DNA from: Pseudoips prasinana
Taxonomy: Eukaryota > Arthropoda > Insecta > Lepidoptera > Nolidae
Direction of reading: 5' to 3'
NCBI GenBank assembly: GCA_951640165.1
Contig: OX621250.1
Location: 6,510,001 to 6,574,000 of the forward strand
Length of the DNA stretch: 64,000 nucleotides
The notes under the pieces were generated by a model that had not been told where the DNA came from, made no database searches, and saw only the letters and a list, made by a program, of their open reading frames with translations. Made by a program: the position numbers and the translations under genes. Below are positions 31,723-42,298 of this stretch, piece by piece (positions within the stretch are counted from its first letter, which is position 1; the number at the start of each line of letters is the position of its first letter).

Positions 31723-32442
31723 TCACGCCTGTTTCCCAGAGGGGTAGGCAGAGACAACGGATTTCCATTTGTCACGATCTTTGCATACTTCTTTTGCCTC
31801 GATTACTGTCATTATATTCTTCATACATGCTCGCCGGTTTAGGGTACTTCTGACCTGCCCTTTCTTGAGAACATCTCCAATTTGGTCAGAGAATGTTCGA
31901 CGTGGTCTTCCCCTTCCGGTTGTCCCATTCACCCAGGCCAGGTATACTTCTTTTGTCAATCTTCTTTCATTCATCCTTTCTAAATGGCCAAACCATCTCA
32001 GCATGCCTTTTTCAATCTTTGTGACTACATCCTCTTTCACACCACAACGCTCTCTTACATCAGTATTTCGAATTCTGTCTCTCAAAGTCACACCACACAT
32101 ACTTCTCAGAGCTCTCATTTCCACTGCATTTATTTTACTTTCATTCTTTTTCTGCCATACCCAACTTTCACTTCCATACATTAAAGTTGGCACTAACACT
32201 CCATCGTGCACGGCTAGTCGGGCCTTCTTTGATACTTGCCGGCTACTCATAAAGGCGTGTAGTGCCCCATTCACTCTGTTCCCCGCATTTACTCTTCTAA
32301 CAATATCTTTTTCATATTTCCCATCTCTCGTAAACAAAGTTCCCAAATATACAAACTCATTCACCTGTTCGACTTTCTCTCCTCCAATCACGACACGACA
32401 GCGTGTGATATTCACACGCTGTCGTGTATTCATCCCTCTCAA
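31723..32442 (-). pseudogene. LINE reverse transcriptase, C-terminal part
   Basis: Encodes [18 protein letters not shown] through [10 protein letters not shown] to the ORF end [10 protein letters not shown]. In a different frame from the upstream RT part because of the duplicated inverted segment at 32393-32427. Confidence 0.85.
32393..32427. repeat. Hairpin that breaks the LINE reading frame
   Basis: Perfect 16-bp arms (ACACGACAGCGTGTGA) around TAT. One arm is normal LINE sequence; the other looks like an added inverted copy and causes the frameshift. Confidence 0.75.
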
Positions 32443-33574
32443 ATACCATTACTTTCGTCTTACCTACATTCATTTTCATCCCTTTCCTTTCAAAGGATTC
32501 ATACATATTTGTTACCATCACCTGCAACTCGTCCGCCGATGATGCAAGTAAAACTTGATCATCAGCGTAAAGCAGACATTTGATGAGTAACTCATTCATC
32601 CTTACACCGCATTCACTTTCTTTCAAATCTTTTAAACAGCTATCCATGAATAGGTTAAACAACCACGGTGACGATACACATCCCTGTCTAACACCCTTTT
32701 GGATGCTAAACCACTCGGTGTATGACCCGTTAATCCTCACGCAAGCTCTGGAATCCCTATAAAGAGATTTCAGTGCTTGAACAAGGTTGTCGTTCAACCC
32801 ATACATGGACAGTACCGACCATAGTTCATTCCTCAACACTCTATCGTAGGCCTTTTCTAAGTCTACGAAGGCACAGTAGACCTTTTGGTTTTTGCCCAAA
32901 AACTTCTCTACTATACTTCGCAGAGAAAAGACCTGATCCGTGCATCCCATTCCTTTCCGAAAACCCGCCTGTGCATCCCATATTTTCGCATCGGTTTCTT
33001 TCACAACTCTTTCAACCAATACTTTTGCATACAACTTACCAACGACGCTGAGCAGACTAATGCCCCTATAGTTTTTACAGTCTTGCCGTGAGCCTTTCCC
33101 TTTGTAAAGAGGTACAATGACAGCCTTGCACCAATCACTTGGCACTTGGCCGGTGGTATAGCATAGATTGAAAAGGCTGTACAGCTGACTCGCTATGACG
33201 CCATGTCCAGCCTTCAGCATCTCGGAAGTTATCCTGTCATACCCTGGTGACTTACCTGATTTCATACCCTTAATAGCTTTCACAATCTCATCCATACCAA
33301 TTTCATCTTTACATTTGTTCTCGTCTATACTTAGTGAACTACGTTCACTCTCTGTTACACCTCTTTCATACAAACTTTCAAAATACTCCTTCCAACGTTT
33401 TAACACGCATTCTTCCCCTTTCACTATATTTCCATCTTGGTCTCGTATGGATTTCAGTTCTGAGGTTTGAGTTATGCCTCTTACTGATCTAACGGATTTC
33501 CAGAAAAACTTAATGTTCGTCTGAAAATCCTTAGACAACCTTCTATCAAAATTATCCTTTTGTTCATTTTTCTT
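32428..33574 (-). pseudogene. LINE reverse transcriptase, palm part
   Basis: From the 5' truncation point to the frameshift. Contains fingers and palm motifs with the catalytic YADD (near 32570). No endonuclease domain, so not autonomous. Confidence 0.85.
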
Positions 33575-34028
33575 TAAAATTGTAAATATGTCTAAAGAGG
33601 AAGTAATAGGTAACTCACGAGATTTTTTTCTAAATTTAGTTAACAATGAAAATAGTTTAAAATTAGAACTAAATAATACCATTTGGAAACAAATTTATTC
33701 CCATACTTATGTAGTTAGTTTTATATCGTCACTACTCATGTTAATATTAGCGATAGTAATCGTACGTTATGGTCCAAAAATGATAAACTGTATTAGAACG
33801 GCAATACAGCGCAACACCAGGCATCCCAAGGAACCATGTGCCAAACAACCAACAACGAGACCAGGCAGCGCAGACGATACTATTTACAGCCAATCGAATC
33901 GACAGTCGACAAAGAACTTCACGTCAACGAAAAACTCAACCAATGAGATACCGACCATCACCAGCGGGACAACTGAACTATATGAACTGAAGCCTATTCC
34001 CGAGAGGCGGCAGAATGTTCACATGTGA
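33575..34028 (+). pseudogene. BEL envelope, membrane anchor and tail, after the LINE
   Basis: Starts at the second copy of the target duplication. It encodes one transmembrane helix (SFISSLLMLILAIVIV near 33710-33760) followed by a Lys/Arg/Thr-rich cytoplasmic tail, and ends at TGA in the first bases of the 3' LTR. The offset of 1,889 bp between the two duplication copies leaves this part in register with the upstream envelope if the insert is discounted. Confidence 0.8.
34001..34015 (+). other. Polypurine tract
   Basis: CGAGAGGCGGCAGAA directly before the 3' LTR; purine-rich as needed for plus-strand priming. Confidence 0.5.
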
Positions 34029-34621
34029 ACCATAATATTTACTTCAAGGAACCCTAATTAATTTATATCAACACAGCAATCAATGACAAATTTACTACAT
34101 CGACGCATCTTGGGACAAAGTACAGCTCAGCGTCAGCATACAACTGACCGAAATATTGAAGACTGCAGCGTCGACGCAACACACGGATGGCACACAAGTA
34201 AATAGGCGTGAATGTGTATTTAGTTTAAGATTAGTATATAAGATTTTAATATTGTAAATAAAACGAGTCATTACGTTGAATCCGACTTTGACTCATTACC
34301 CTGTCACCACCTCTCACTGCGGCCAAGACACCTTTAGCCGTCAGTACGATCGGTCTTGTGAGCCTGCTTGACCGGCAGTGAGAAAACCCTCTCTCCTGTG
34401 TACATTGCACTACGTACACACCCCTGCTTCCTTCATAGTTTCCGTCTGTTGCCTTAGGTCTCCTGGCAACAGGCTTCCCGTACCTATCTATATAATTATA
34501 TGTTATCAGTACATATGGTTAGGCTAGGGTGGTAGGACTATTACGAGTGGTACACAGTAAGGAGTAGGTTAAGTGCGAGCGTTGGTTAATTTGACCCTAC
34601 AAATTATCTTATGCCCGTACA
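34016..34621 (+). repeat. BEL 3' LTR
   Basis: 606 bp, no difference from the 5' LTR seen by eye; followed by the CCGAC duplication. Confidence 0.95.
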
Positions 34622-34724
34622 CCGACTAATCGACATGGCTGAAATTTTACCAGAAAAGCATTACCCACTCGTATAACTTTCAGGTGTTGGATTATGAAAT
34701 TATAATAATATCCTGAGACATTAT

Positions 34725-34785
34725 TTACACACGGCCATCTGATCGTAAACTAAGCAGAGCTTGTACTATGGAAACCAGATAACTG
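34725..34785 (-). mobile_element. SINE tail fragment
   Basis: Complement of the shared tail AGCTCTGCTTAGTTT..GATCAGATGGCCGTGTG, as at 8325-8395. Confidence 0.5.
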
Positions 34786-34788
34786 ATA

Positions 34789-35102
34789 TCTATACATATA
34801 ATAAAATCGTAGGAAAGTCAAAACTGTACATTGAATTTCTATTTTAAAAGATACTTGGGGCGTTATCTACTATCGATATTGAAGCCAAAAATATAGTTTT
34901 TAGAATATAAGTCTGTTTGTCTGTATGTATGTCCGGGCTAAACTCAAAAAGTACTGCATGGATTTACTTCAAATTTTGCATGAATATTACTAAGAGGTCG
35001 GGTCAACATATAGGCTACATATTATCACGCTATCACCTACGGGGGAGGAGCTGTGATAATTTATAAAATTTAACGCGGGTAAAACCGCGTGGCACAGCTA
35101 GT
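34789..35102 (+). mobile_element. Non-autonomous Helitron (314 bp type)
   Basis: Starts TCTATACATATAATAAAATC and ends CGCGTGGCACAGCTAGT. A second copy of nearly the same length is at 54890-55211 in inverse orientation. Confidence 0.8.
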
Positions 35103-35159
35103 ATTACATATGTTACTTTTCTTTTGTAAATACATACTTATATAGATAACTACACCCAG

Positions 35160-35275
35160 ACTCATGACAAACAGACATGTTCATGCACACAAATATCCAT
35201 CCTGGGTGGGAATCAACCCACGACCTCAAGCGTGAAAAGCAAGCATTTGCCAACCACACCCACAGGTCCGTTATT
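35160..35275 (-). mobile_element. tRNA-derived SINE fragment
   Basis: On the - strand it reads a tRNA-like head with GGTCGTGGGTTGATTCCC. A related fragment lies at 41805-41875. Confidence 0.5.
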
Positions 35276-35354
35276 TTTTGTTTTTTAAGACAACGCCCGC
35301 ATTTTGAAATGATCCCTGTGTCGCGGGGTGCTTTACAAACATCCAGACTCAGAA

Positions 35355-35455
35355 CAACTATTTATGGGTCACATAAATAGTTGTCCAGCGCGGGACTCGA
35401 ACCCGCGACACGAAGCGGCGAGGCGACTGTCTTAGCCGTTGCGCCACACGTGCAC
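35355..35455 (-). mobile_element. tRNA-like SINE head with a hairpin at its edge
   Basis: The - strand reads GTGTGGCGCAACGGCTAAGA...CGGGTTCGAGTCCCGCGC, with A and B boxes. Its edge forms a perfect hairpin (35355-35383, 12-bp arms, loop GGTCA). A 13-bp direct repeat (ACGTGCACTTGAA) follows at about 35447-35480. Confidence 0.6.
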
Positions 35456-35518
35456 TTGAAACGTGCACTTGAAACGTGCACGTGTTGAATTGCTGATGTA
35501 TTAATTTCCATGTGGTAC

Positions 35519-35693
35519 CTTGGTCTCGCCAAGTGGCATCATGTGACAAGGCATGGTGCTGCGCGATCCTCATGGCGCGCGCTCTCCGCGCCTTCAGTCC
35601 GCGCAGTATGTCCCCGGCTCTGGCCGCGGCCACACGTCTCTCCCAGGCTGCAACCAGCACGCTCACACCGTCGGCACCACGAGCTCCAGCCTC
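35519..35693 (-). CDS. SH2D4-like exon upstream of the tandem array
   Basis: Acceptor GTTTTCCCAG, donor GTACCA. It encodes a basic, helical segment (VAAWERRVAAARAGDILRGL, RRARAMRIAQHH, DATWRDQ). The final Trp-containing block aligns with SH2D4A just before its RKSKA region. GC-rich. Confidence 0.85.
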
Positions 35694-36942
35694 CTGGGAA
35701 AACAAACGATTATTTAAAATGGCTAATATATAAAATTCTCGTGCCACAATGTTAGTTACCTTACTCCCCCGAAACGGCTTTACTGATTTTTATCAAATTT
35801 TATATGCATATTCAGTAGATCTGAGAATCGGCTACTATCTATTTTTCATACCCCTAAGCGATAAGGGTTACCCTTAACTTTTTTTTTATGTGATATGTTT
35901 AAATAAAAACAAAAAATTTTTGTTTTTATTTTTCTATAATGTGGCATTAAAAATGCATAGCAGTCCTAAATTTTAACTTTTTTTTTTCACCTACCCCTAT
36001 TTTTTTATAGCCATTTTAGTAATTTAATCATTTTTAACTGTCGCGGATGAAGTCGCGGGTAACAGCTAGTTTTTTTTTTATATCATAGTGCGACAAACGA
36101 GCAAATGGGTCACCTGATGGTAAGTGATCACCACCGCCCATGGACACTCACAACACCAGAGGAGTCGCGGGTGCGTTGCCGGCCTTTAAGAGTCAGCAAA
36201 CAAGTGGTGTTGCTGGCCCCCCACCGCAATTACATCATCATCGAGGAGTGAATGTTCTAACCAGTTCGTAAGTGATTGGCGAAGTTAAGCAACTAGGCTC
36301 GCGGTCATTCCATAGATGGGTGACCGCCGAAGTGGTTTAATTTCTGAGCATCTCCGTGCTTCGGCACGTTAAGCTGTCGGTCTCGGTTGTAATCCTTAGG
36401 CAACAGTCGTTAAGCCAAGTCGGAGGCCTACTGATCGGCTAGAACAACTCTGACATTAGGGTATCCACTGCCCATACGAGAAGTAAGTATCGAGGAAATA
36501 AACTAAATGAACTTGGGGCCCAGGTGCTCGTCCACTCTTCAGGAGTATCGCAAAAAAATTGATCGACGCCACGTGACCAGAGGGTTGGTCTTTTTTTGCA
36601 CAGAGAATAAGCATTGGCATACAACGTGGCAATGCTGGCAGCATTCAGTCTTCGTAGCAAGATGGGTATCTTGCTTCGAAGACTTGATGCCGATGCGGAG
36701 CACCTATTGGATTCCCTTTAGTTAGTTAGTTTATTTTGTTTTAGTTTATATTACCATTATAGTTTTATTTTATATTTAGTTTTCTTAGAAATATTTAAGT
36801 TTTAGAATAAATAATTTGATGAAATTTATATGAATCTATATGAATAAACTCTTTCCTTTGTTCAAATACGTAATCAATAAAATAATGAACTCGTGGTAGA
36901 CATGCAGAGCAAAAACACTGGCAATAGCTAAATCAAACTTAC
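35694..36942 (-). other. Intron with Helitron end, LINE tail and 5S-derived SINE
   Basis: About 36035-36073 is a Helitron 3' end (GTCGCGGGTAACAGCTAGT). About 36075-36205 is the inverse of the LINE tail at 56468-56665. The 5S-derived SINE follows. Confidence 0.6.
36270..36478 (+). mobile_element. 5S rRNA-derived SINE
   Basis: GAAGTTAAGCAACTAGG and TAGATGGGTGACCGCC are spaced as in 5S rRNA (CGAAGTTAAGCAGCG and AGATGGGTGACCGC), which carries an internal pol III promoter. A shared body follows (TTTCTGAGCATCTC, GTTAAGC, CTCTGACATTAGGGTATCCACTG). Other copies: 41465-41565, 50790-50888 (3' part), 52825-52925 and 58940-59160 (inverse). Confidence 0.75.
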
Positions 36943-37176
36943 TTGCAGGACATCTCTCTTTCCCTCAATGAAGTTAAAGTGCAGCGAGTTCTTGTTCAGA
37001 TCCAGCTTCAGTGCTTCATTACAGAAGTCTTTATCCTCGAGCTCATCTCTGAGGTCCTCCTTGTCCGTCATGTCAGGTTCCAACGCTTCCATCCGCTGGC
37101 GCAGCTCATCCACCGTGCAGTAAATCTCCAGGCTGTCTTCTAATGGATCTATCGTTTTTGGGGACAGATCGAATTT
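36943..37176 (-). CDS. SH2D4-like exon with acidic region
   Basis: 78 codons, phase 0, acceptor TTTTTTACAG, donor GTAAGT. It encodes KFDLSPKTIDPLEDSLEIY, then DELRQRMEALEPDMTDKED and FIEGKRDVLQ. Acidic and helical; no named domain. Confidence 0.85.
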
Positions 37177-38367
37177 CTGTAAAAAATATAATGTAAGGCT
37201 AAAGTAAAGCTCATAAGAATTGGAGAACATTAACATTATGTTTGTCATTTAATTCACTGTATTTACACATACAAACAATATGGTTACGTATAGGTATTAT
37301 CATCATTATCATCATGGCAGCTAAGGTCAGGCTGTGGAATTCTCTCCTCCAAAAATTTATATCTACAACTATAATATATATTAAATAAAAAAGAAATAAA
37401 AACATTAAACAACCGTCTAAAAGAATAGTGAAGAACAAGTCACATTAAAGCAAGCTTCAATAGGCCGAGTTATTGCCAAAGATTGCCAACATTGTTGAAA
37501 TCTAATAACGTATGTGGTTAATATTTCCGCCATTAACGCATCGACTAGTGAAGTGTAGGAACAATAGATTCAATTACTACAACCTTGACTTAACCTTATT
37601 GTTGCTATTATGAAGGCTACAATAGCCCCAATAATCTGGCATTTACCAAATAGTTACAGCAGTACCAATAACACCGATATGAAATTAATTTCCACGGAAT
37701 TTGATTTGAAATGTTTGGGCGTTTCAGCAATTTTAATCTATACTCTTATAAAACTGTAACAGAAATATGTCTATACAGTAATAATATCATAAGAAAAGTT
37801 CTTGACTTCTAAAACTCCAAATTTCCAAACCTCTGGGCTTTTTGTTGTAGCATAACGCAAGAACTACTGCATAGATTCGAATTACATTCCTCATTGGTAA
37901 TGCGTTTGCTGTCTGGCTGACGGTGAATAATATTACCACCCCATCTCATCACGTGGGGCGCGTAGAAGTCGTCCCGAGGGAATACCTCCCAGAGAACGGG
38001 CAGCAGCGTCTCTCTGTGTACTATGACCATCATAATGCGAACGCCAACCCGTCTGCCACGGCATATCCTTCCAAAAGATGGACGCAACCCCATTGTGGTA
38101 ATCTTTTGGTGAGGCCTTTGTCCAGCGATGGACGTCATTCGGCTGACATGATGATCATGGTAAAGTGTAGGATTCGATTTAAAAAATGGTTATATTTTAC
38201 CAGACCCGAATACGGGATCCGGATGCACGTCTAGCGCAGTTATTAAGTTAGTCACTTCGCTGCTAGCTCGGAGCTCTCCTGTTTTGGGTTCGATACAAAT
38301 TGCGCCAACTCATAATGCTAAGATCATTATCATCTTATATATCACTATTACATCTAGTATGTCTTAC
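37177..38367 (-). other. Intron with a family B SINE
   Basis: Family B copy at 37908-38158 on the + strand. Nothing else recognised. Confidence 0.5.
37908..38158 (+). mobile_element. SINE/LINE-tail family B copy
   Basis: CACGTGGGGCGCGTAGAAGT, CAGAGAACGGGCAGCAGCGT, then GGCCTTTGTCCAGCGATGG and a CATGATGATC end. Confidence 0.7.
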
Positions 38368-38541
38368 CTCTTCTAAGTCATCAAGTGGTTTGTATTCAAT
38401 GAACTGTGTGAGTTCCTTTTCGACTGACTTCCTGAGTTGTTGTACTTCTTGCCGCGCCTGCGCAATTGCTTTTTCTCGGGCCTCCTCTGCTAAGATTGTC
38501 TCTATTGACTTGTCATCTTGATGTTCACCCATCACCCACAC
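38368..38541 (-). CDS. SH2D4-like exon with VWVMGEH block
   Basis: 58 codons, phase 0, acceptor GTTCTCCAG, donor GTAAGA. VWVMGEH is near-identical to the SH2D4A WVWVMGEH block; then EEAREKAIAQARQEVQQL, a coiled-coil-like stretch, and FIEYKPLDDLEE. Confidence 0.9.
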
Positions 38542-39917
38542 CTGGAGAACAAGAAAAAATTGCACTTAGTTTAGGCGTTTTTGGATTTAGTTTATTAGGT
38601 ATAAAAGATCTAATCTAAAGAGACTATATTAACTCGTTTTTGCTATACGTTGCAACTGTTCATGATCAATTATATTAACTATCGCTCGAATATTGCATAA
38701 CACATTGGAGTAGACTGGATTCCACCATCAGTTCTCGATACACAAAAGCATACTCTCAAAACAATTTTAAAAGTCGTTACTAATAAGAATGGTTTTGTCA
38801 TTGACCTTTGTAATATTACCAACAAATTCGATTTTGAACGAAAATTATTCTGTTTTAAACAGATATTTTTAAGTTTGAATATAATACGTAGTAAGTTGTA
38901 GAATTGTTGACAAAAATTGATGAAAGTGCAAAATTTTCTGTCACATTGCCATTTGGCTAAGGTCGAATAATATAAGCTAAACAATGGTTTAGCCTTCAAT
39001 AAGTATATGACCAGTTTGTAGGTCGCCTAATACAAACGTACTATCAAACCCGGACGTCAATGAATCACTATTGATATTTTGCGGAACATGACATGCTAAT
39101 TATTTTACAATTTAATAGCTTATTAAGAATTCAATTTTCTTCATTCATTATTACAAGACCTTATTTGGTTTATTTTTAAACAGGCATTTCCGAAAGACGT
39201 TTTTTTTCTTCCATTTGAAAGAATAAAATCTGTTGATACGATCGCTCAGATAGAGAGGATCTGAGCTATAAGTTTAAAAAAAATGATCTAACATTGTTTT
39301 TTTGTTTTTAATATATAAACTAAAACATGATAAATACCAGAAGGTCTCAAAGTAGCCCTAAACATTGAATTACCAAATAAATTCTATCATATAATTGTAT
39401 TCATATTGAAATCGATCGAATCGATTCCCCGGGTCATCCCTGAGCCTCACCACTCAGTTCCATTTCATTGAGTGCCACTGTTAATCCTGGCTTACACAAG
39501 TGGCTAAGGGAGGGACTAATCCGGTAAATATGTTGGTAAGGAAATTAACCTTTTTGTAAGACCTGGAGTTAAATGAGATCTGTATTATTCACATCGCCTT
39601 GGTTCTGTATTGGTTGTTTCAATACCTAAAATAAAGAAATATATAAAAATTTATCAGTTGTCTGGTTGAAACTTCTGTTGTAATAGTTAAGGCTCTACCT
39701 AGATTCAGATCAGGTGGCAGTATGTTAATTGTTCCAAGATATTTATTATTTATTTATTTTATTTATCGCTTCATTACATGTCTTCGTGTCAATGCACCAC
39801 TTAGCTTAATGGCACGCACCCGGTACATGGTAATTTTGAGGAGTCTATATTTTATACTATCAGTTAACTTTCGACTTCTTCGTGCAGTTTGATGGAGTCT
39901 CTCAAGGCACCAAGTAA
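38542..39917 (-). other. Intron, repeat-poor part
   Basis: Second copy of the dispersed repeat at 39420-39535 and a SINE tail near 39655-39740. No gene. Confidence 0.45.
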
Positions 39918-40238
39918 GATAAAGATAAGATAAATACACTTTATTGTACACCATTATTCATAAAAGTTACAAGATCAAAATAAAATAATTATAAAAAAGG
40001 TACAATAGGCGGTCTTATCGCTTAAAGCGATCTCTTCCAGACAACCTTTAGTTGGACTATATTGTATGGAATTAGGAGTAGGGGTAGTGTATGGTGTAAA
40101 AATATAGAATATGATTAAGTACTTAAGACTAATAGTGGTATCTACTTAATAGTAGTAGGTACTACCACTAATTACTTACATAATATATTACTTATACTAT
40201 TTATTTGTATACAATACATAGAATAATAGTAATAATAA

Positions 40239-40289
<51 letters not shown>

Positions 40290-41205
40290 TAATATATAAA
40301 TAGACATAGATATATTATATAGATAGATATAGATAAAAATAAATATAATAAATATTAATATTCTGTTATGATGAAAATATCAACTATATCTAGCAGGGTT
40401 ATATGATGGACAAGAAAAAAAGGAACATTTATTGCAACTGTGACAGATAATGTTTTGTCACAAGATTTTTAAACGTAGATAAAGATTGAGCGCGTCTTAT
40501 CGATACTGGTAACGCATTCCAAAGACGAGCAGCTACAACAGTAAATGACTTGCTGAAGAAATTGGTGGAAAGCGTTGGTAAGGTTAGTTGCAGGTTTTCT
40601 GATGATCTCAGTGACTTGGCATGCGTGTCATTGAGGAACTTGAAACGTTCTTTGAGATAATAGGGTGTTGAGGGATTAAAGAGAATATTGTACAAGAGAG
40701 ATAAGATATGTGCATTCCGACGAAGACGAATAGGAAGCCACTTGAGTTTAGTACGAAATTCTGAAACATGGTCATATTTGCGAAGACCAAATATGAACCT
40801 AATACAGAAATTTTGGAGACGCTCAAGTTTGTCAAGTTGTTCCTGGGTTAAATCGAGATAGCTGGCGTCAGCGTAATCGAGAATAGGAAGAAGGAGAGAT
40901 TGTGCAAGCGCAATTTTCGTGGTAATAGGCAGGAAATTACGAAGCCTTCGCAAAGATCCAGCAGAAGCAAAGATTTTACGGCTGACTTCCTGTACTTGCG
41001 GAGCCCATGAGAGTTCTGTGTCTATTAAGATTCCCAAATTTCTAACATTTTGAGCCAATGGAATTATAGTATTATTAAAAGTAATATCGGGAATTTGTGA
41101 CCAATCTACTTTAGTTCGCATCCTAGTACTACCGATAACAATTGCTTGTGATTTGGCTGGGTTCACAATAAGCCCATAGCTATCACTCCAGGAGGAAATA
41201 TGTAT
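39918..41205 (-). mobile_element. 5'-truncated LINE with RT C-terminus
   Basis: Same strand as the host gene. The ORF end (41214-40429) encodes an RT thumb-like region (LGILIDTELSWAPQV, LLPILDYADASYLDLT, AARLWNALPVSIRR, LSTFKNLVTKHYLS) typical of CR1/Jockey-type LINEs. The 3' tail holds the GCGATAAGACCGCC-type hairpin and ends in GTACAATAAAGTG. A possible 6-bp target duplication AAGTAA lies at 39912-39917 and 41206-41211. A 42-bp AT microsatellite is at about 40240-40282. Confidence 0.8.
40240..40282. repeat. (AT)n microsatellite
   Basis: Uninterrupted AT repeats inside the LINE 3' region. A second (AT)n lies at 57419-57444. Confidence 0.9.
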
Positions 41206-41260
41206 AAGTAACAACTAACTCTAGTGGTATCAGAAGTTAGTCCAAGGAAAAGTTAGTCAC

Positions 41261-41377
41261 CCATGGTTCTCCATCCTCTCCGGTAAGGAATTGCACATTT
41301 TTCTTGCTGTTCTTCTGGAATTTGGGCCTGTCTTCCTCTTTGTTCACTTTCTCGTCCCAAAGCTGCCAGCGACGCAC
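41261..41377 (-). CDS. SH2D4-like exon 2 (coding)
   Basis: 39 codons, phase 0, acceptor CTTTTTCAG, donor GTGACT. It encodes VRRWQLWDEKVNKEED, NSKKNVQFLTGEDGEPW. Matches the SH2D4A RRWKERE...KSVHW...VW region. The LINE insertion ends only about 55 bp past its donor. Confidence 0.9.
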
Positions 41378-41464
41378 CTGAAAAAGTAAAATTTAAGTGA
41401 TTAGATACTATTGTATTTCTTAATAACAAGGTAGTACGACTAGTCGTGTATACTTAATTGGCTG

Positions 41465-41565
41465 CAAGTGATCGGCAAACATTTTAGATAGGTCACCGCG
41501 GAAGTGGTTTGAATTTTGAGCATCTCAGGATTTCGAAAGGCAAGTTAAGTTATCAGTCCTGGGGC
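41465..41565 (+). mobile_element. 5S-derived SINE fragment
   Basis: AGTGATCGGC..., GATAGGTCACCGCGGAAGTGG, TTTTGAGCATCTCAGGA; diverged copy of 36270-36478. Confidence 0.6.
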
Positions 41566-41571
41566 ACTACC

Positions 41572-41792
41572 GGCGAAGTCACCGAACATAGATTTCTTAA
41601 ATGGCGTTCAAATAAATAAAGGTTCTAAATTACTTAATCAATAGTTAAATCGACTTCATCGTTGACAATCGATTCCGGACCATTTATGACGTCACGTGTG
41701 CTCATGGAAGCCAATTTAACTATTGATTGAGTCATTTTTAACCTTTATTTATTGGAACTCCATTTAAGAAATCGATGTTCGGCGACTTAGCC
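41572..41792. mobile_element. MITE with about 79-bp inverted termini
   Basis: Left arm 41572-41650 (CACCGAACATAGATTTCTTA...) is inverted at 41714-41792 with about ten mismatches; a 63-bp centre remains. Confidence 0.75.
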
Positions 41793-41879
41793 TATAGAGC
41801 TCCTGGGTGGGAATCACATCCACGACCTGCGGCTTAAAAAGCAAGGATTTACCAACCACGCCAACCTGCCCGTCAACAT

Positions 41880-42015
41880 ACAAACATACATAGACTCACG
41901 CCTGTTTCCCAGAGAGGTATGCAGAGACAACGGATTTCCATTTGTCACGATTTTTGCACACCTCTTATGCCTCGTTTACTGTTATTATATTCTTCATACA
42001 GGCTCGTCGGTTTAA
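41880..42015 (-). mobile_element. LINE 3' end fragment
   Basis: Inverse of the tail of the LINE at 31696-33574 (ACTCACGCCTGTTTCCCAGA, TTTCCATTTGTCACGAT). Confidence 0.75.
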
Positions 42016-42059
42016 ATGTAATATAATCCCACTTTGAAAGTATAATAATAATATAATAT

Positions 42060-42298
42060 TTAGGGACAATGTTACACAGATCATCCTAGACCAAAACTAA
42101 GCAAAGCTTGTACTATGGGTACCAGGCGATGATATACATACTTATATAGATAGATAAATACTTATATACATAGAAAACATCCATGACTCAGAAACAAATA
42201 TTCGTGCTCATCACACAAATATTTGCACTTACCGGGATTCGAACCCAGGACCACCAGCTTCGTAGGCAGGAGCACTACCAACTAGGCTACGGTGATCG
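42060..42298 (-). mobile_element. tRNA-derived SINE (GCCTAGTTGGTAG family)
   Basis: The - strand reads CACCGTAGCCTAGTTGGTAG...GGTTCGAATCCCGGTAAG and ends with GGTCTAGGATGATCTG. The + strand copy is at 54383-54638. Confidence 0.75.

Larger units (their letters stand above)
31696..33574 (-). mobile_element. 5'-truncated LINE inserted in the BEL envelope
   Basis: The 1,879-bp insert has its 3' end, a (TATG)n run, at the left and is flanked by the 10-bp duplication TAAAATTGTA (31686-31695 and 33575-33584). It encodes the RT palm and C-terminal parts only (GKSPGYDRITSEML, GFRKGMGCTDQVF, KGVRQGCVSSPWLF, catalytic [30 protein letters not shown]). The endonuclease is missing. Resembles RTE-type elements; clade not certain. 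A hairpin at 32393-32427 shifts the frame. Confidence 0.9.
23728..34621 (+). mobile_element. BEL/Pao LTR retrotransposon, roo-type with envelope
   Basis: A 10.9-kb element with two 606-bp LTRs (TG...CA), a 5-bp target duplication, a primer-binding-like site, gag with zinc knuckles, aspartic protease, reverse transcriptase, RNase H, integrase and an envelope gene. The order protease-RT-RNase H-integrase and the FVDD, HHCC and DDE motifs place it in BEL/Pao (Belpaoviridae). The LTRs look identical by eye, so insertion is recent. Breaks: gag-pro and pol are in different frames, one in-frame stop precedes the envelope fusion subunit, and a 1.9-kb LINE interrupts the envelope. It is antisense to the SH2D4-like host gene, in a 12.3-kb intron. 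Confidence 0.95.

Noticed and set aside
31769..32542. 257-residue open frame on the + strand
   Set aside because: It is antisense to the LINE reverse transcriptase frame and has no motif.
35358..35518. Extension of the SH2D4-like exon into 35358-35518
   Set aside because: The frame stays open but a GTACCA donor at 35518 and the phase of the next exon place the border at 35519; the rest is the SINE head.
36240..36480. A 5S rRNA gene
   Set aside because: Only two blocks of 5S are kept and the flanking body repeats elsewhere, so it is a 5S-derived SINE.
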